This document shows positions 9,060 through 18,679 of a DNA stretch of 64,000 nucleotides, piece by piece (position 1 is the first letter of the stretch; each line of letters begins with the position of its first letter). The notes under the pieces were generated by a model, which was given only the letters and a program-made list of their open reading frames with translations, did no database searches and was not told the DNA's origin. Source of the DNA: Polycladomyces subterraneus. GTDB lineage: Bacteria > Bacillota > Bacilli > Thermoactinomycetales > JIR-001. The position numbers and the translations under genes were made by a program. The stretch is taken from assembly GCF_030433435.1 (NCBI RefSeq), contig NZ_JANRHH010000052.1:41771-105770 (forward strand), read 5' to 3'.

Positions 9060-10290
9060 CGATCTCACTCTCCTTCACACCAAACAACGCCGGGCTTTTC
9101 AGTACATTGGCCTTCAACAACAGGTTCATGAGAATCCGTGCCAACGCCACCGCGGTGAGGAAGCTGACGGCGATGCTGACAATCAGCGAGACTGCAAATC
9201 CCTTCACGCCGGCAGTTCCAAAGTAGAATAGCACCGCAGCCGCCAACACGGTTGTGATGTTGGCGTCAAAGATGGTGAGGAACGATCGGCGGGAACCGGA
9301 ACGCACGGCGGCAGGAATGCTTTTACCCCGACGCATTTCTTCCTTGATCCGTTCATACATGATGATGTTGGCGTCTACCGCCATCCCGATCCCGAGTATG
9401 TAAGCGGCAATGCCCGGCAACGTCAACGTGACGTGCAACAATGAGAAAGTCAACAATACCAGATAGGAATACGCCACCAGCGTCACAGCGGCGATCAACC
9501 CCGGCAAACGATAATAACCGATCACGAAAACGAAAATCATCACCAGTGCGATCAAGCCTGCGCGCAGGCTTTTCATCAGCGAATCCTGTCCGAGACTGGC
9601 GTCAACGGAGTAGCTTTGTATTTCTTGCAAGTCGACCGGCAGCGAACCGGCATTGAGCAAGTTGGCCAGTGTTTTGGCCGACTCAGCCGTAAAGTTCCCC
9701 GTGATGATCGCTTTGCCGTTGGGAATCGGCTCGTTGATCACCGGTGCGTCCAGCCGTTGGTTGTCCAAATAGATCGGCATGGGTTGTCCGACATACTTCC
9801 GTGTCAAATCATAAAACTGCTGCGGATTCTTCAGTTGCAGCGATACGGCGGGTCTTCCACTCTGGTCATAATCCTGCGAAGCACCGCCTTCCTTCAAGTC
9901 ACTTCCATCCAGCAGCACCTTCTTTCCGGTAGGATCCCGGAATGTGAGACGGGCCGGTTTGCCCAGGATTTCCCGTGCCTTTTCCTTATCCTTCACCCCA
10001 GCCAACTGCACGCGAATCCGGTTGCTTCCTTCGATGGTGATGTCAGGCTCGGTCACGCCCAGCACATCGATCCGGTTCCGCAGGGCTTCCGCCGCGCTTG
10101 CCAACGTTTTCGGGGTGATCTTTTGTTCTTTATCGTGGGGCTTCGCTACGTACAAGACTTCGAAACCGCCTCTCAAATCCAGTCCCAACGTGATCCGTTT
10201 GACAACGTCTTTCGTGGTCAGCGCCACTGTCGCCAAGACGGCGATCACCAAGAGGGAAAACCAAACGAGTTGACCCCAGCGAACCCTCAT
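9049..10290 (-). CDS. secD: Protein translocase subunit SecD
   Basis: A 413-residue subunit of the SecDF complex. After an N-terminal anchor it has the D1 motif LGLDLRGGFEVLY, the periplasmic P1 region (PDITIEGSNRIRVQLAGV), and six C-terminal helices including AYILGIGMAVDANIIMYERIKEE (D4 region). ATG 10290 follows AAGGAGG; the open frame upstream is non-coding. Together with secF it forms a leftward pair. Confidence 0.95.
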   Translation of the reverse strand: MRVRWGQLVWFSLLVIAVLATVALTTKDVVKRITLGLDLRGGFEVLYVAKPHDKEQKITPKTLASAAEALRNRIDVLGVTEPDITIEGSNRIRVQLAGVKDKEKAREILGKPARLTFRDPTGKKVLLDGSDLKEGGASQDYDQSGRPAVSLQLKNPQQFYDLTRKYVGQPMPIYLDNQRLDAPVINEPIPNGKAIITGNFTAESAKTLANLLNAGSLPVDLQEIQSYSVDASLGQDSLMKSLRAGLIALVMIFVFVIGYYRLPGLIAAVTLVAYSYLVLLTFSLLHVTLTLPGIAAYILGIGMAVDANIIMYERIKEEMRRGKSIPAAVRSGSRRSFLTIFDANITTVLAAAVLFYFGTAGVKGFAVSLIVSIAVSFLTAVALARILMNLLLKANVLKSPALFGVKESEIGEL

Positions 10291-10382
10291 ACATTCGATC
10301 CTCCTTCGTTTGCCCAGACAACTATTCCCATTATCCCAACTGGATCGGGCCATGTCAATTTTGCCACAGACAACGCGGGAAA

Positions 10383-10407
10383 GGCCACCGGTGCAATACC
10401 GATGGCC
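10383..10407 (-). terminator. Probable terminator after comN
   Basis: Inverted repeat GGCCATCGGT / ACCGGTGGCC read on the minus strand, followed by TTTCCC. It lies just after the comN-like stop and before secD. Confidence 0.5.
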
Positions 10408-10421
10408 CCGTTTTCCCTCCA

Positions 10422-10733
10422 TCAGCTTTTTCTCTTCAATGGTTCTTCCGAATCGTTTTTGTAGACGCTGATCATCAGCCAGTTCATGAAACGGGTGGCT
10501 TTCAGGGACAAAATGTCGTTCACCAGGCGGTTCAAGCGTGGCCACCCACGCCGATAATTCTCGGAAACGCAGGCCCACACCTGTTCACCAGTCACATTTT
10601 CGTATCCGTACATCCGAAATTCTTCGGCTTTGCTGTTGCACAAATCCTCGATGCACTGCATCAGCTCGGATTCGCTCAACAGCTCAACGGAGGACTTGGC
10701 TTTCCGGCTCACCGGTTTCAAAGATTGCCGCAT
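10422..10733 (-). CDS. comN: Post-transcriptional regulator, ComN family
   Basis: A 103-residue cytosolic protein matching the ComN/YrzD family, which in Bacillus subtilis acts post-transcriptionally on comE mRNA and competence. Diagnostic parts are ELMQCIEDLCNSKAEEFRMYGYENVT and the VNDILSLKATRFMNWLMISVYK tail. ATG 10733 follows AAGGAGGT. The position beside secD and spoVB is also that of yrzD in Bacillus. Confidence 0.8.
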   Translation of the reverse strand: MRQSLKPVSRKAKSSVELLSESELMQCIEDLCNSKAEEFRMYGYENVTGEQVWACVSENYRRGWPRLNRLVNDILSLKATRFMNWLMISVYKNDSEEPLKRKS

Positions 10734-10884
10734 ATTGACGCAGACCTCCTTCCACAAGTGCAATCGAAGGCCCATCCAACTGGGTGATTCGATCCCGTTT
10801 TATCAAAATCCTGCCGGAAAATCAACTGACGATTTTTAGTCATGAACCGTTTGGACAAGGGCATAGGCTTGTATGGAAAAAAGC

Positions 10885-10909
10885 GTGTCTGATTTCATCG
10901 ATCAGACAC
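10885..10909. other. Perfect hairpin in the spoVB leader
   Basis: Stem GTGTCTGAT/ATCAGACAC with a seven-base loop ends 25 bases before the spoVB start. There is no T-run. It could be a control hairpin in the 5' leader or the remains of a terminator. Confidence 0.5.
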
Positions 10910-10934
10910 ATCCTAAAGAAAGCGGGGACCACAG

Positions 10935-12494
10935 GTGACCAAGCAGTCATTTTTGCACGGCACCCTGATCTTGGTCGGTGCGGGGTTTATTACGAAAATC
11001 CTCGGATTTGTCTACCGTATTGCATTGTCCCGTATCATCGGTGACGAAGGCATGGGTTTGTTTCAGATGGCGTTCCCGATCCTGCTGTTCGTCATTGTCC
11101 TCGCAACTGCGGGATTGCCAGTGGCTATCTCTAAGCTGGTCTCGGAAGCTGAAGCCACCGGCGATGAAGAACGCATCCGTTTCATCCTCAGGGTATCGCT
11201 GAGCATCGTCATCGTAACCAGTATGGTGTTAACGGGACTGACGGTTTTGTTTGCGCCGTGGATCGCTTCTCATCTCTTGACGGACGAGAGAGCCGTCTAT
11301 GCTTTGACCGGTATCGCTCCCGTCATCCCCATCGTGGCGATCGCCTCCATTTTTCGTGGCTATTTTCAGGGACGCCAACAGATGAATCCGTATGCCGCCG
11401 CCCAAATCGTCGAGCAGATCGTTCGGATCATCACGATTCTCCTGTTGGCCCAATTTTTGTTGCCCTATGGGGTGGAATACGCATCGGCAGGCGCCATGAT
11501 CGGCATGGTGGTGGGAGAAGGTGCGGGTTTGTTCGTGTTATTGCGCGCATTTCGCAATGACCCCCGGAGACCGCCGCTTCGCATGAGGATCGGACGGAAG
11601 GACCGCGTCGGCACCTTGAGTCGGCTGAGTCGGTTGGCCTTACCTGTTACCGCCAGCAGAACGTTCGGTTCGCTTTCCTATGCGGTGGAACCGATCGTCG
11701 TTTCCCAGAGCCTGGCTATCGCCGGCATTGCCACCACAACAGCGACGGCATTATATGGGCAATTGGAGGGAATGGCCATTCCGTTGGTCTATTTTCCAGC
11801 GTTCATCACATATGCGTTGTCCGTCTCACTCGTCCCAGCTGTATCCGAAGCGGCGGCACGGGGACAGGGCCGTTTGGTCGAACATCGCCTGCGCCAGGCG
11901 GTTCGGTTGTCTATGATCGTCGGCGCTCCGTGTGCAGTGTGGATGTTCGTACTGGCCGAGCCTTTGACACTTTTGGTTTACCACAACACGGAGGTGGCCC
12001 GCTTGATGCAGATTCTGGCCCCCTTCGCTGTCTTCCTGTACCTCCAGGGACCGTTGGCGGCAGTTCTGCAAGGGTTGGATAAAGCGAATGAGGCCATGCG
12101 CAATTCCATTTTCGGATCGTTGATCAAAACAGGGTTGATTTTTCTGTTCGCCTCCCGTCCGTCCCTCGGGATCGACGGGGTGGCACTGGCCATCAATTGC
12201 GGGATCGTCATCGTTACAGCGCTCCATCTCATAAGTATCATGCGCCATATCCCGTTCACTGTTCATCTGAGGGACTGGATCAAGCTGACCGTCTGCGTCG
12301 CCGGGATGGCAGCGACGTCGCTCCTGTGGCTGAACCACAGTACCGGTGCGTTGTGGCTGCGGATGTTGTCCACATTCGGGGTGAGTGCCGGGATGTATGG
12401 TGCACTCCTGATCCTGTTTTCGCTCATTCGCAAAGAAGATGCCCGGCACTTGCCGGTGATCGGCAAATGGATGAACCGACTTTTGCCACGTTAA
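10935..12494 (+). CDS. spoVB: SpoVB-like oligosaccharide/lipid II flippase (MATE-like MOP family)
   Basis: A 519-residue polytopic membrane protein of the MOP superfamily. The opening segment (FLHGTLILVGAGFITKILGF, then VYRIALSRIIGDEGMGLFQM) and the 14-helix layout match stage V sporulation protein B, needed for spore cortex peptidoglycan. The gene position next to comN, a DUF421 gene and a YrzE-like gene matches spoVB in Bacillus. The start is GTG 10935 with a modest GGGGACC site. It converges on the DUF421 gene with a four-base overlap. Paralogues such as YtgP/MurJ-like proteins are the alternative. Confidence 0.85.
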   Translation: MTKQSFLHGTLILVGAGFITKILGFVYRIALSRIIGDEGMGLFQMAFPILLFVIVLATAGLPVAISKLVSEAEATGDEERIRFILRVSLSIVIVTSMVLTGLTVLFAPWIASHLLTDERAVYALTGIAPVIPIVAIASIFRGYFQGRQQMNPYAAAQIVEQIVRIITILLLAQFLLPYGVEYASAGAMIGMVVGEGAGLFVLLRAFRNDPRRPPLRMRIGRKDRVGTLSRLSRLALPVTASRTFGSLSYAVEPIVVSQSLAIAGIATTTATALYGQLEGMAIPLVYFPAFITYALSVSLVPAVSEAAARGQGRLVEHRLRQAVRLSMIVGAPCAVWMFVLAEPLTLLVYHNTEVARLMQILAPFAVFLYLQGPLAAVLQGLDKANEAMRNSIFGSLIKTGLIFLFASRPSLGIDGVALAINCGIVIVTALHLISIMRHIPFTVHLRDWIKLTVCVAGMAATSLLWLNHSTGALWLRMLSTFGVSAGMYGALLILFSLIRKEDARHLPVIGKWMNRLLPR

Positions 12495-13180
12495 TCTTGT
12501 TTGGGATCAATATAGAGACGTCCTCGGTGATCGATGCTGGCGAAGAAAACCTCTTTAAAGTCCTTGTACCCGTATTGTTGAATCTGGTTTTTTAACCAAA
12601 ATCGGTTTTGTCCGATTCGGTTCAATCCCTCTTCCTGTACCTTGCCATCTACAATCAACGTCACCGGCAGCATAAACGGACGAAACCCCGCAATTTCGTT
12701 GGGATCGTCCCTTTCAACTCTTTTTTCCACCGATGTGCGCGGGATCACGCTCAATTTCCCCGAAGTCTCCAGAATCGCAAATTCCACGTCGGCGATGTTG
12801 GATATGTCTTTCTCCCGCAACTGTGTCATGAGATCGTCCAAGTTGTATCGCTGTTTAACCATTTCCTCCTCCATGATCTTGCCGTTTTTGATCAGGATGG
12901 AGGGTTGGCCGTCCACCAAGTGACGCAGGCGGCTATTTTTCAATGAAAGATAAGAAAGCGTCAGTTGTCCCAACAACATGGTCATGATCGGAATAATGCC
13001 TTTCACCAACGGCACACGGGTATCTTCAATGAAGATGACGGCCAAGTCGGCAATCATGATGAACACGGCCAAATCGAAAACGGATAGTTTGCCGATTTCC
13101 CGCTTGCCCATCAACCGCATCACCAACAACACCAATAAATAGGCAAATAAGGAACGAAGAAACAGTGACCACATTTCCAC
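12491..13180 (-). CDS. DUF421 (YetF/YrbG-like) membrane protein
   Basis: A 229-residue protein with three N-terminal membrane helices and the DUF421 core: MRLMGKREIGKLSVFDLAVF, then LRHLVDGQPSILIKNGKI and FAILETSGKLSVIP. Members in Bacillus (YetF, YrbG, YdfR) localise to the membrane and germinating spores; biochemical function is unknown. Start GTG 13180 follows AAAGGGGG. The gene is the expected neighbour of spoVB. Confidence 0.88.
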   Translation of the reverse strand: MEMWSLFLRSLFAYLLVLLVMRLMGKREIGKLSVFDLAVFIMIADLAVIFIEDTRVPLVKGIIPIMTMLLGQLTLSYLSLKNSRLRHLVDGQPSILIKNGKIMEEEMVKQRYNLDDLMTQLREKDISNIADVEFAILETSGKLSVIPRTSVEKRVERDDPNEIAGFRPFMLPVTLIVDGKVQEEGLNRIGQNRFWLKNQIQQYGYKDFKEVFFASIDHRGRLYIDPKQD

Positions 13181-13401
13181 AGCCGCGCCCCCTTTCTCCC
13201 GATTTACATCTCGATGAGGTTCTGTATCCTTTTATCATGGGGCCTGATAGGGCCTTCCAGGGCGTGTCTGATCCATATTCGCCCACAGCGCTTTACCCTC
13301 TAGTTTCGTCCAGTATCATGAGATTTATGATGACCGCACGATCATAAAACAATGGAAAAGTTCATACCCATGTACAAAATCGAACAATCGGGAGGATGGC
13401 C

Positions 13402-13797
13402 ATGAAAACGCCCATGGTGGATCATTCATCCAAATTTCGTCTGCGCTCCCCCCTGTTGGCAGGGTTGCTTTTGATCTGGGCCGTGGTGATCGCCGGATCT
13501 GTATTGGTCACGTTTTTGTTGCGCTGGACATCTGTACAAGAATCTTCCCTGCCGTTGTTCACATACGGCATCAATGGGATCGCCCTGATCGGCGGCGGCT
13601 GGCTTTCGGGAAGGAAAAGCAGGCGGAAAGGTTGGTTGTACGGGGGAATGGCCGGTTTGTTATATGCACTGATCGTTTGGATGCTCGCATTTCTCGCTTT
13701 TGATACCGCCATGCGTCTTCAACCGTTTTTGTTCGCCGGAGCTGCGTTCGGATTAAGTGCATTGGGCGGTATGGTCGGTGTCAACTCCAGCAGATGA
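13402..13797 (+). CDS. TIGR04086-type membrane protein (YrzE-like)
   Basis: A 131-residue protein with four hydrophobic segments, GGGWLSGRKSRRKGWLYGGMAG in the middle and LSALGGMVGVN near the end, as in the YrzE family. ATG 13402 is preferred because GGGAGG lies six bases upstream. Family function is unknown. Its place next to DUF421 and spoVB matches Bacillus. Confidence 0.75.
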   Translation: MKTPMVDHSSKFRLRSPLLAGLLLIWAVVIAGSVLVTFLLRWTSVQESSLPLFTYGINGIALIGGGWLSGRKSRRKGWLYGGMAGLLYALIVWMLAFLAFDTAMRLQPFLFAGAAFGLSALGGMVGVNSSR

Positions 13798-13913
13798 CAA
13801 AATCAGGAACAACCGGTTTCAAGTGCGGTCACGCGGGGAATAAATACAAAGGCCTATCGCTTCGGTTTGAACGATGCCGGAGCTTTCCTTTTTTCAACAA
13901 AGGAGGGGAATCG

Positions 13914-14753
13914 GTGTTTCAATCAGTCGAAACCATCATCGTAACCTGGTTTGCATCCATCTTCCTCATCATCGGCTGGTGTTTGCGTTCCAATCCTTTC
14001 TCCGCGCTGCACGGCTTTGTCGTCGATCTCTTTCGACAGAGGCGCCTGTTGATCCTGTTTGCAGGGGCACTCAGTATATTGCTGCTCAATAAGCTGGAGT
14101 TGTTGATCGAACCGCACATTCAACAAAAAATCGATTTCACTCCGTACATTTATGCCTTCGAAGGCCATGTGACGCCCTTGATTCAACAAACATTGGCTTC
14201 CAGGCCGCTCACGTATGTCACCACCTATTTCTACGTAATCGTATTCGCGGCGATGATGGTCGCTTCATTGGCCATCTACCACAGCGAAAAGGACTTTCGT
14301 TCGTTGTATGCGTTTTTGTATGCAATTTCACTCAATTATTTTCTCGCGATCCCATTTTTCCTGTTCATCCCGGTGGAAGAGACATGGCACATGCATCCGG
14401 CCGTACGATTCCTGGTTCCGGACGTCTATCCGGCCTTTGAGGAACAATACCGTCATTTTTCCGGATTGGACAACTCCTTTCCCAGTCTGCATACGTCCAT
14501 CTCGGTGATGATGGCCATGATCGCGTATCAGTCCAAAAATCGCCGGTTCGCCCGATTGACGATCGTATCGGCCGCCGTCATTCTATTTTCCATTTTGTAT
14601 CTGGGTATCCACTGGATCATGGATTTGCTGGCCGGCGTCATCCTGGGCATCGTCAGCGCATCGCTGGCATTTAGATGGAGTGACTATACTCTCGCTTATC
14701 CGTGGTATTTCCCTAACCGTAAAAAAACTGCTTCGGAACAGTCCTATCATTGA
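13914..14753 (+). CDS. PAP2-superfamily phosphatase (inositolphosphotransferase-like, PAP2_3)
   Basis: A 279-residue membrane enzyme. GTG 13914 follows AAAGGAGGGG. The acid-phosphatase motifs are NSFPSLHTS near residue 190 (catalytic His) and GIHWIMDLLAG near residue 240 (second His and Asp). Five to six helices surround them. PAP2 proteins hydrolyse lipid phosphates such as undecaprenyl or phosphatidate phosphates; the Aur1/Ipt1-like subgroup fits best. A terminator follows immediately. Confidence 0.82.
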   Translation: MFQSVETIIVTWFASIFLIIGWCLRSNPFSALHGFVVDLFRQRRLLILFAGALSILLLNKLELLIEPHIQQKIDFTPYIYAFEGHVTPLIQQTLASRPLTYVTTYFYVIVFAAMMVASLAIYHSEKDFRSLYAFLYAISLNYFLAIPFFLFIPVEETWHMHPAVRFLVPDVYPAFEEQYRHFSGLDNSFPSLHTSISVMMAMIAYQSKNRRFARLTIVSAAVILFSILYLGIHWIMDLLAGVILGIVSASLAFRWSDYTLAYPWYFPNRKKTASEQSYH

Positions 14754-14760
14754 TTGATCA

Positions 14761-14790
14761 ACCGGTGCCGAATTTCGGTGCCGGTTGTCT
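14761..14790 (+). terminator. Terminator after the PAP2 gene
   Basis: CCGGTGCCG/CGGTGCCGG stem with two G-U pairs (14762-14783), then TTGTCTTT. The damaged amylase frame begins within a few bases, leaving no room for its own promoter. Confidence 0.6.
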
Positions 14791-14792
14791 TT

Positions 14793-16209
14793 ATGATGGG
14801 AAAACGATTGCACAAGTGGACAGGTTCCATCCCTCCCGCCCAGGCATTGACACCCACGGACTGGCAAAAGAAAAGCATCTACTTCATCATGACGGACCGG
14901 TTTTCCGACGGTGATCCCACCAATAACAATTACGGGGGATTCGTCTCGGACAGATCCGACCCGCGCAAATGGCATGGCGGTGACTTCCAAGGGATCATCA
15001 ATCAGTTAGATTACATCAAGGGAATGGGATTCAACGCGATTTGGATCACACCGGTTACCATGCAGAAAAGCGTAAACGCTTACCACGGCTATTGGACCTA
15101 CGACTTTTACAGTATTGATGGTCATCTGGGATCATTGGCTAAACTGCAGGAGTTAGTGCAGAGCGCTCACAGCAAGGGGATTTCCGTCATGTTGGACGTG
15201 GTGGCCAACCACACGGGCGATTTCCAACCCGGCAGCTATGCGGCTCCGCCGTTTGATAAATACGATTGGTATCACCACAATGGCGATGTGCAAAACTGGA
15301 ATGATCAATGGTGGGTGGAAAACGGGGACGTCGCGGGTTTGGACGATCTGAACCAGGAGAATCCAGCCACAGCAGCCGAGTTGAAAAACTGGATCAGCTG
15401 GTTGGTACAGACCACAGGCGTGGACGGTTTGCGCGTCGACACGGTGAAACACGTTCCCAAGTGGTTCTGGCGCGATTTTGACGCCGCCGCCAACACATTC
15501 TCCATTGGTGAGGTGTACAGCGGAGATCCCGCTTATGTTGCAGATTACACCAATTATCTGGACGCCGTACTGGATTTCCCCTTGTATTACACGATCAAAA
15601 ACGTCTTTGGGCACGATCAGTCGATGTATCAGATCCGGGACCGCTATGCAGACGATTGGCGTTATCAAAACAAATTCACCAACGGCTTGTTCATCGACAA
15701 CCACGATGTTCCCCGCTTTCTGTCCGACGCCTCCGGCCGACCAGGCGCCAGCTGGGACAAGTGGCCACAGTTGAAAGCGGCACTCGGGTTTATCTTCACT
15801 TCCCGCGGCATTCCCATCGTCTATCAGGGGACGGAACAGGGATTCAGCGGCGGCAACGATCCCTACAACCGCGAGGACATGGTGTTCAATCCCAACCATG
15901 AGCTGTACCAATACATCGCAAAATTGAACGGCATCCGCAACGCCCATCCCGCCCTGCAAGACGGTTGGCAGGAAGAGAAATGGGTGGACGACACCTTCTA
16001 CGCCTTCCAACGGTCCAAAAACGGCGATGAGGTTGTGGTGATGATCAACAACTCCTGGAACAGCCAAACACGCACCATTCCCAATCTCTCCAACCTGCCC
16101 CAACGGCACAGTGCTGTATAACCGGATGGGAACCGACACTGCCACCGTCAACAACGGCGCCATTACCGCCACCTTGGGACCGAAGGAAGTGAAGATATTT
16201 ACTAAGTGA
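14793..16209 (+). pseudogene. Alpha-amylase (GH13), damaged at both ends
   Basis: The catalytic barrel of a secreted alpha-amylase is intact: DVVANHTGD, GLRVDTVKH (nucleophile Asp), GEVYSGD (acid Glu) and FIDNHDVPRF (third Asp). Two lesions are visible. First, the start region reads MMGKRLHKWTGSIPPAQALTP: it has a basic n-region and an AQA-type cleavage site but no hydrophobic core, and no ribosome site. Second, the frame stops at 16121, yet a one-base shift in the CCCC run at 16098-16101 restores a normal C-terminus to TGA 16209 (NGTVLYNRMGTD...EVKIFTK). It is probably not exported, and a sequencing error could explain only the second lesion. Confidence 0.75.
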
Positions 16210-16229
16210 TGAAGTGCCATAACACATGC

Positions 16230-16251
16230 AGGCCCGGCAATTGCCGGGCCT
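16230..16251. terminator. 22-bp perfect palindrome after the amylase
   Basis: AGGCCCGGCAATTGCCGGGCCT forms an 11-bp self-complementary hairpin. No T-run follows on either strand, so termination is likely but not certain. Confidence 0.5.
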
Positions 16252-16354
16252 GATCAATTATTCGACAACCGAATCACTCTTTATTCCACATCGATCTTAA
16301 TTTCCTGCTATGATCATTGTGAAATCGATGCCATCACAAAGGAGCGAACCCACT

Positions 16355-17671
16355 TTGCAAATCATCGTATCCCGTCTCCATGAATATATGAATGCGCTGG
16401 ATCAACGTGGTTATTTCCAAGGGGCCGTTTTGGTGGGCCATCAAGGTGAAAGATTACTCTGTCGGGGTTACGGCATGGCCAGTGAGGAACATGGGGTGAT
16501 CAACACACCACAAACCAAATTTCGCATCGGTTCGCTGACCAAAGGATTTACAGCCATAGCCATTCTGCAACTGGAAGAACGGGGCCTTCTTTCAACGGAA
16601 GAAAACATTGGGCGGTATCTGCCCGATTTCCCCAACGGGAACCGAATGACCATTCATCATTTGCTAACTCATACATCCGGCATTCCGGATTTCGCCGGCT
16701 TTCCGGAATATTGGACGAGGATCATGCGTTTGCCGTCCTCGCTGGATGAGACCATTCGGTTGTTCCGCGACCTTCCTTTAGAGTTCACGCCGGGGGAGCA
16801 ATTCCGTTACAGTAACTCGTCTTACATTTTGCTTACCAGGATCATCGAGGAGGTGTCCGGGGAATCTTACACAGACTTTATTCGAAACAACATTTTAGTC
16901 CCACTGGACATGAATGACACGGGTGTGGACGACGGCCGCAAGATCATCAAAGGAATGGCAACCGGGTACTCGGTTTGGAAAGAGAAAATCCGGGCCGAAT
17001 ATATCGACATGTCCATCCCACAAGGCGCTTTTGGCATGTATGCCACTGTCGAGGATTTGTACAGATGGGATCAGGCTTTGTTAACCGAGCAATTGGTCTC
17101 CTCATCCACCCTACGAAAAATGTTCACCCCTTATCGGGAAAACTACGGCTACGGTTGGGTGATTCAACCGCTCACGATTGCTGGAAAGCCCCGTAAGTGC
17201 ATCAGTCATTTTGGGGATATCAACGGTTTTTGCGGCAATATGTTGCGATTGGTGGATGACGGATGGACAGTCATTGTATTGAGCAATCTCAGTCTCACAC
17301 CGGTAACCCAGATCGGCAAAACCTTGCTCCGTATCGCGTTGGGGGAGTCTGTTAGCGTGCCTGATACGGTGCAAACCATCGATTGGTTTGAGGAGGACAT
17401 CGCCTCCATCGTAGGCACTTATCGATTGGATCATTTGGACGAAAACCTGAAGATTACGGCCGATGGGGATCAATTGTTTCTCACTGTCCCCAAAATGCAC
17501 GGAGCTCTCTATTGTTATCCCATTCACCCGATATCCAAGACAAACGGACAAATCCAATGTGTCACCGATTACGTCGATGAGAAGCTGATCTTTGATCTCC
17601 GGGAAAACACCATTCGTCTGACGTACACAGACATGAACGGCCACAATCATACGGCTGTACCGATCAACTAA
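16355..17671 (+). CDS. Serine hydrolase, beta-lactamase/DD-peptidase (class C) family
   Basis: A 438-residue enzyme of the EstB/class C beta-lactamase fold. The catalytic SxxK is SLTK near residue 70 (FRIGSLTKGFTAIAI), the YxN is YSN near residue 150, and HFGDINGF provides the third motif. A C-terminal lipocalin-like extension follows, as in many Bacillales serine hydrolases. TTG 16355 is chosen because AAAGGAG lies ten bases upstream; ATG 16310 or 16328 are alternatives. No signal peptide is seen, so it is probably cytosolic. Substrate could be an ester, peptide or beta-lactam. Confidence 0.88.
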   Translation: MQIIVSRLHEYMNALDQRGYFQGAVLVGHQGERLLCRGYGMASEEHGVINTPQTKFRIGSLTKGFTAIAILQLEERGLLSTEENIGRYLPDFPNGNRMTIHHLLTHTSGIPDFAGFPEYWTRIMRLPSSLDETIRLFRDLPLEFTPGEQFRYSNSSYILLTRIIEEVSGESYTDFIRNNILVPLDMNDTGVDDGRKIIKGMATGYSVWKEKIRAEYIDMSIPQGAFGMYATVEDLYRWDQALLTEQLVSSSTLRKMFTPYRENYGYGWVIQPLTIAGKPRKCISHFGDINGFCGNMLRLVDDGWTVIVLSNLSLTPVTQIGKTLLRIALGESVSVPDTVQTIDWFEEDIASIVGTYRLDHLDENLKITADGDQLFLTVPKMHGALYCYPIHPISKTNGQIQCVTDYVDEKLIFDLRENTIRLTYTDMNGHNHTAVPIN

Positions 17672-17799
17672 GAGAGCAAAACCAGTCAAATCTCCGCTGA
17701 GCTTTTGGATGATATGAGGAGGGTGACTCATGATTTAAATCAATCTTGCATACATCCGCCACCCAAATCTCACACTAACCAAAACAAGGATGATTAACA

Positions 17800-17949
17800 A
17801 TGAGTATTCGTATACAATGGTGGTTCAGTTTGGCACTGTTCCTTATCATGTTGCCGCTCGCGTTCCGGTGGATCAGCGGTTGGCAGGTGTCCTTGAAATG
17901 GCTAGAGCGGTTAAAGACTAGATGGGGCAAAAGAAAACGGGTGAGATAA
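17800..17949 (+). CDS. Small single-span membrane protein
   Basis: A 49-codon frame starting at ATG 17800 (AAGGA upstream). It has one hydrophobic helix (WWFSLALFLIMLPLAF) and a very basic tail (RLKTRWGKRKRVR). It ends 25 bases before the next membrane-protein gene, suggesting a small two-gene unit. I do not recognise a family. Confidence 0.5.
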   Translation: MSIRIQWWFSLALFLIMLPLAFRWISGWQVSLKWLERLKTRWGKRKRVR

Positions 17950-17973
17950 CCTGATCCCCCGGAGAGATGCATC

Positions 17974-18423
17974 ATGGTGTTTCTGAAATGGTGGCTGGTT
18001 TGGTGGATGATCGGGCTGATTCTGATCGATTGGTCCCAATGGCAAAAAGGTTACCCCACCGTACTGGCTGGGATGATCGGTTCGTTTTTCTTGGATACGG
18101 CTTTCGTTTACCAAAGCTTTTGGAAATATCACGACCCGATGTTACCCGGAATGTGGCCCAATATCACCTTAAATCTGGGATTATATCCGATCGGCACATG
18201 GATTTTTGTGCAAAAACTTCCCCGCCGCTTTTGGCACCAAGCCTTCTGGGTGGTGCTCGGTGCCTCCATCTTGATCGTGGTGGAATTTCACCTGCTGTCG
18301 ACAGGACACATCCAGTATGATCACGGCTGGAACATCGGGTACTCGTGGGTAGCCAATGTAGTGCTGTTGATATTGCTCATGCTTCATTACCGGTTGGTGG
18401 AAAAGAGACTGTGTCGGATTTGA
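17974..18423 (+). CDS. Polytopic membrane protein, CBO0543-like
   Basis: A 149-residue protein with five hydrophobic segments and many Trp residues. The general pattern resembles the uncharacterised CBO0543 family of spore-forming Firmicutes, but I assign this only tentatively. Start ATG 17974 follows GGAGAG. It lies in tandem with the 49-residue membrane protein. Function unknown. Confidence 0.6.
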   Translation: MVFLKWWLVWWMIGLILIDWSQWQKGYPTVLAGMIGSFFLDTAFVYQSFWKYHDPMLPGMWPNITLNLGLYPIGTWIFVQKLPRRFWHQAFWVVLGASILIVVEFHLLSTGHIQYDHGWNIGYSWVANVVLLILLMLHYRLVEKRLCRI

Positions 18424-18428
18424 CGGTA

Positions 18429-18572
18429 TTAGACCAACCCCCGAGGGTTGATGCCACCAAAGTCAATGGCATCTTCGGGGGTGTACATACCCACTACAGA
18501 TTCACCGACTTCCTTCGCAAGTTTCAGGGGAGCAGCAAACCCTGGACCACCTTCTATTCGCGGTAGCGGCTA
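18429..18572 (-). pseudogene. C-terminal remnant of an unidentified, possibly TnpB-like protein
   Basis: About 47 leftward codons read smoothly (ending KEVGESVVGMYTPEDAIDF, then GGINPRGLV and stop) with no start. The stop is followed by an AACCC/GGGTT hairpin, as seen at right ends of IS200/IS605-type tnpB elements. I infer, weakly, the tail of such an element. Confidence 0.3.
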
Positions 18573-18651
18573 TTAGCAAAAGGCTTCAGCTCTCTTCGAG
18601 CGTTTTTCATACGTGTCGTCAACCCAATATTGCAGAGTTGAGGCTATTGAC

Positions 18652-18676
18652 AACCCCAGCGGATTCCGCTGGGGTT
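18652..18676. terminator. Strong hairpin
   Basis: Perfect 11-bp stem AACCCCAGCGG/CCGCTGGGGTT with a three-base loop and no clear T-run. It may be the terminator of the rightward membrane-protein unit. Confidence 0.45.
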
Positions 18677-18679
18677 ATG

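Noticed and set aside
10291..10578. Upstream extension of secD by 96 codons
   Set aside because: The extension is unlike SecD, overlaps the terminator and comN, and ATG 10290 has a strong ribosome site.
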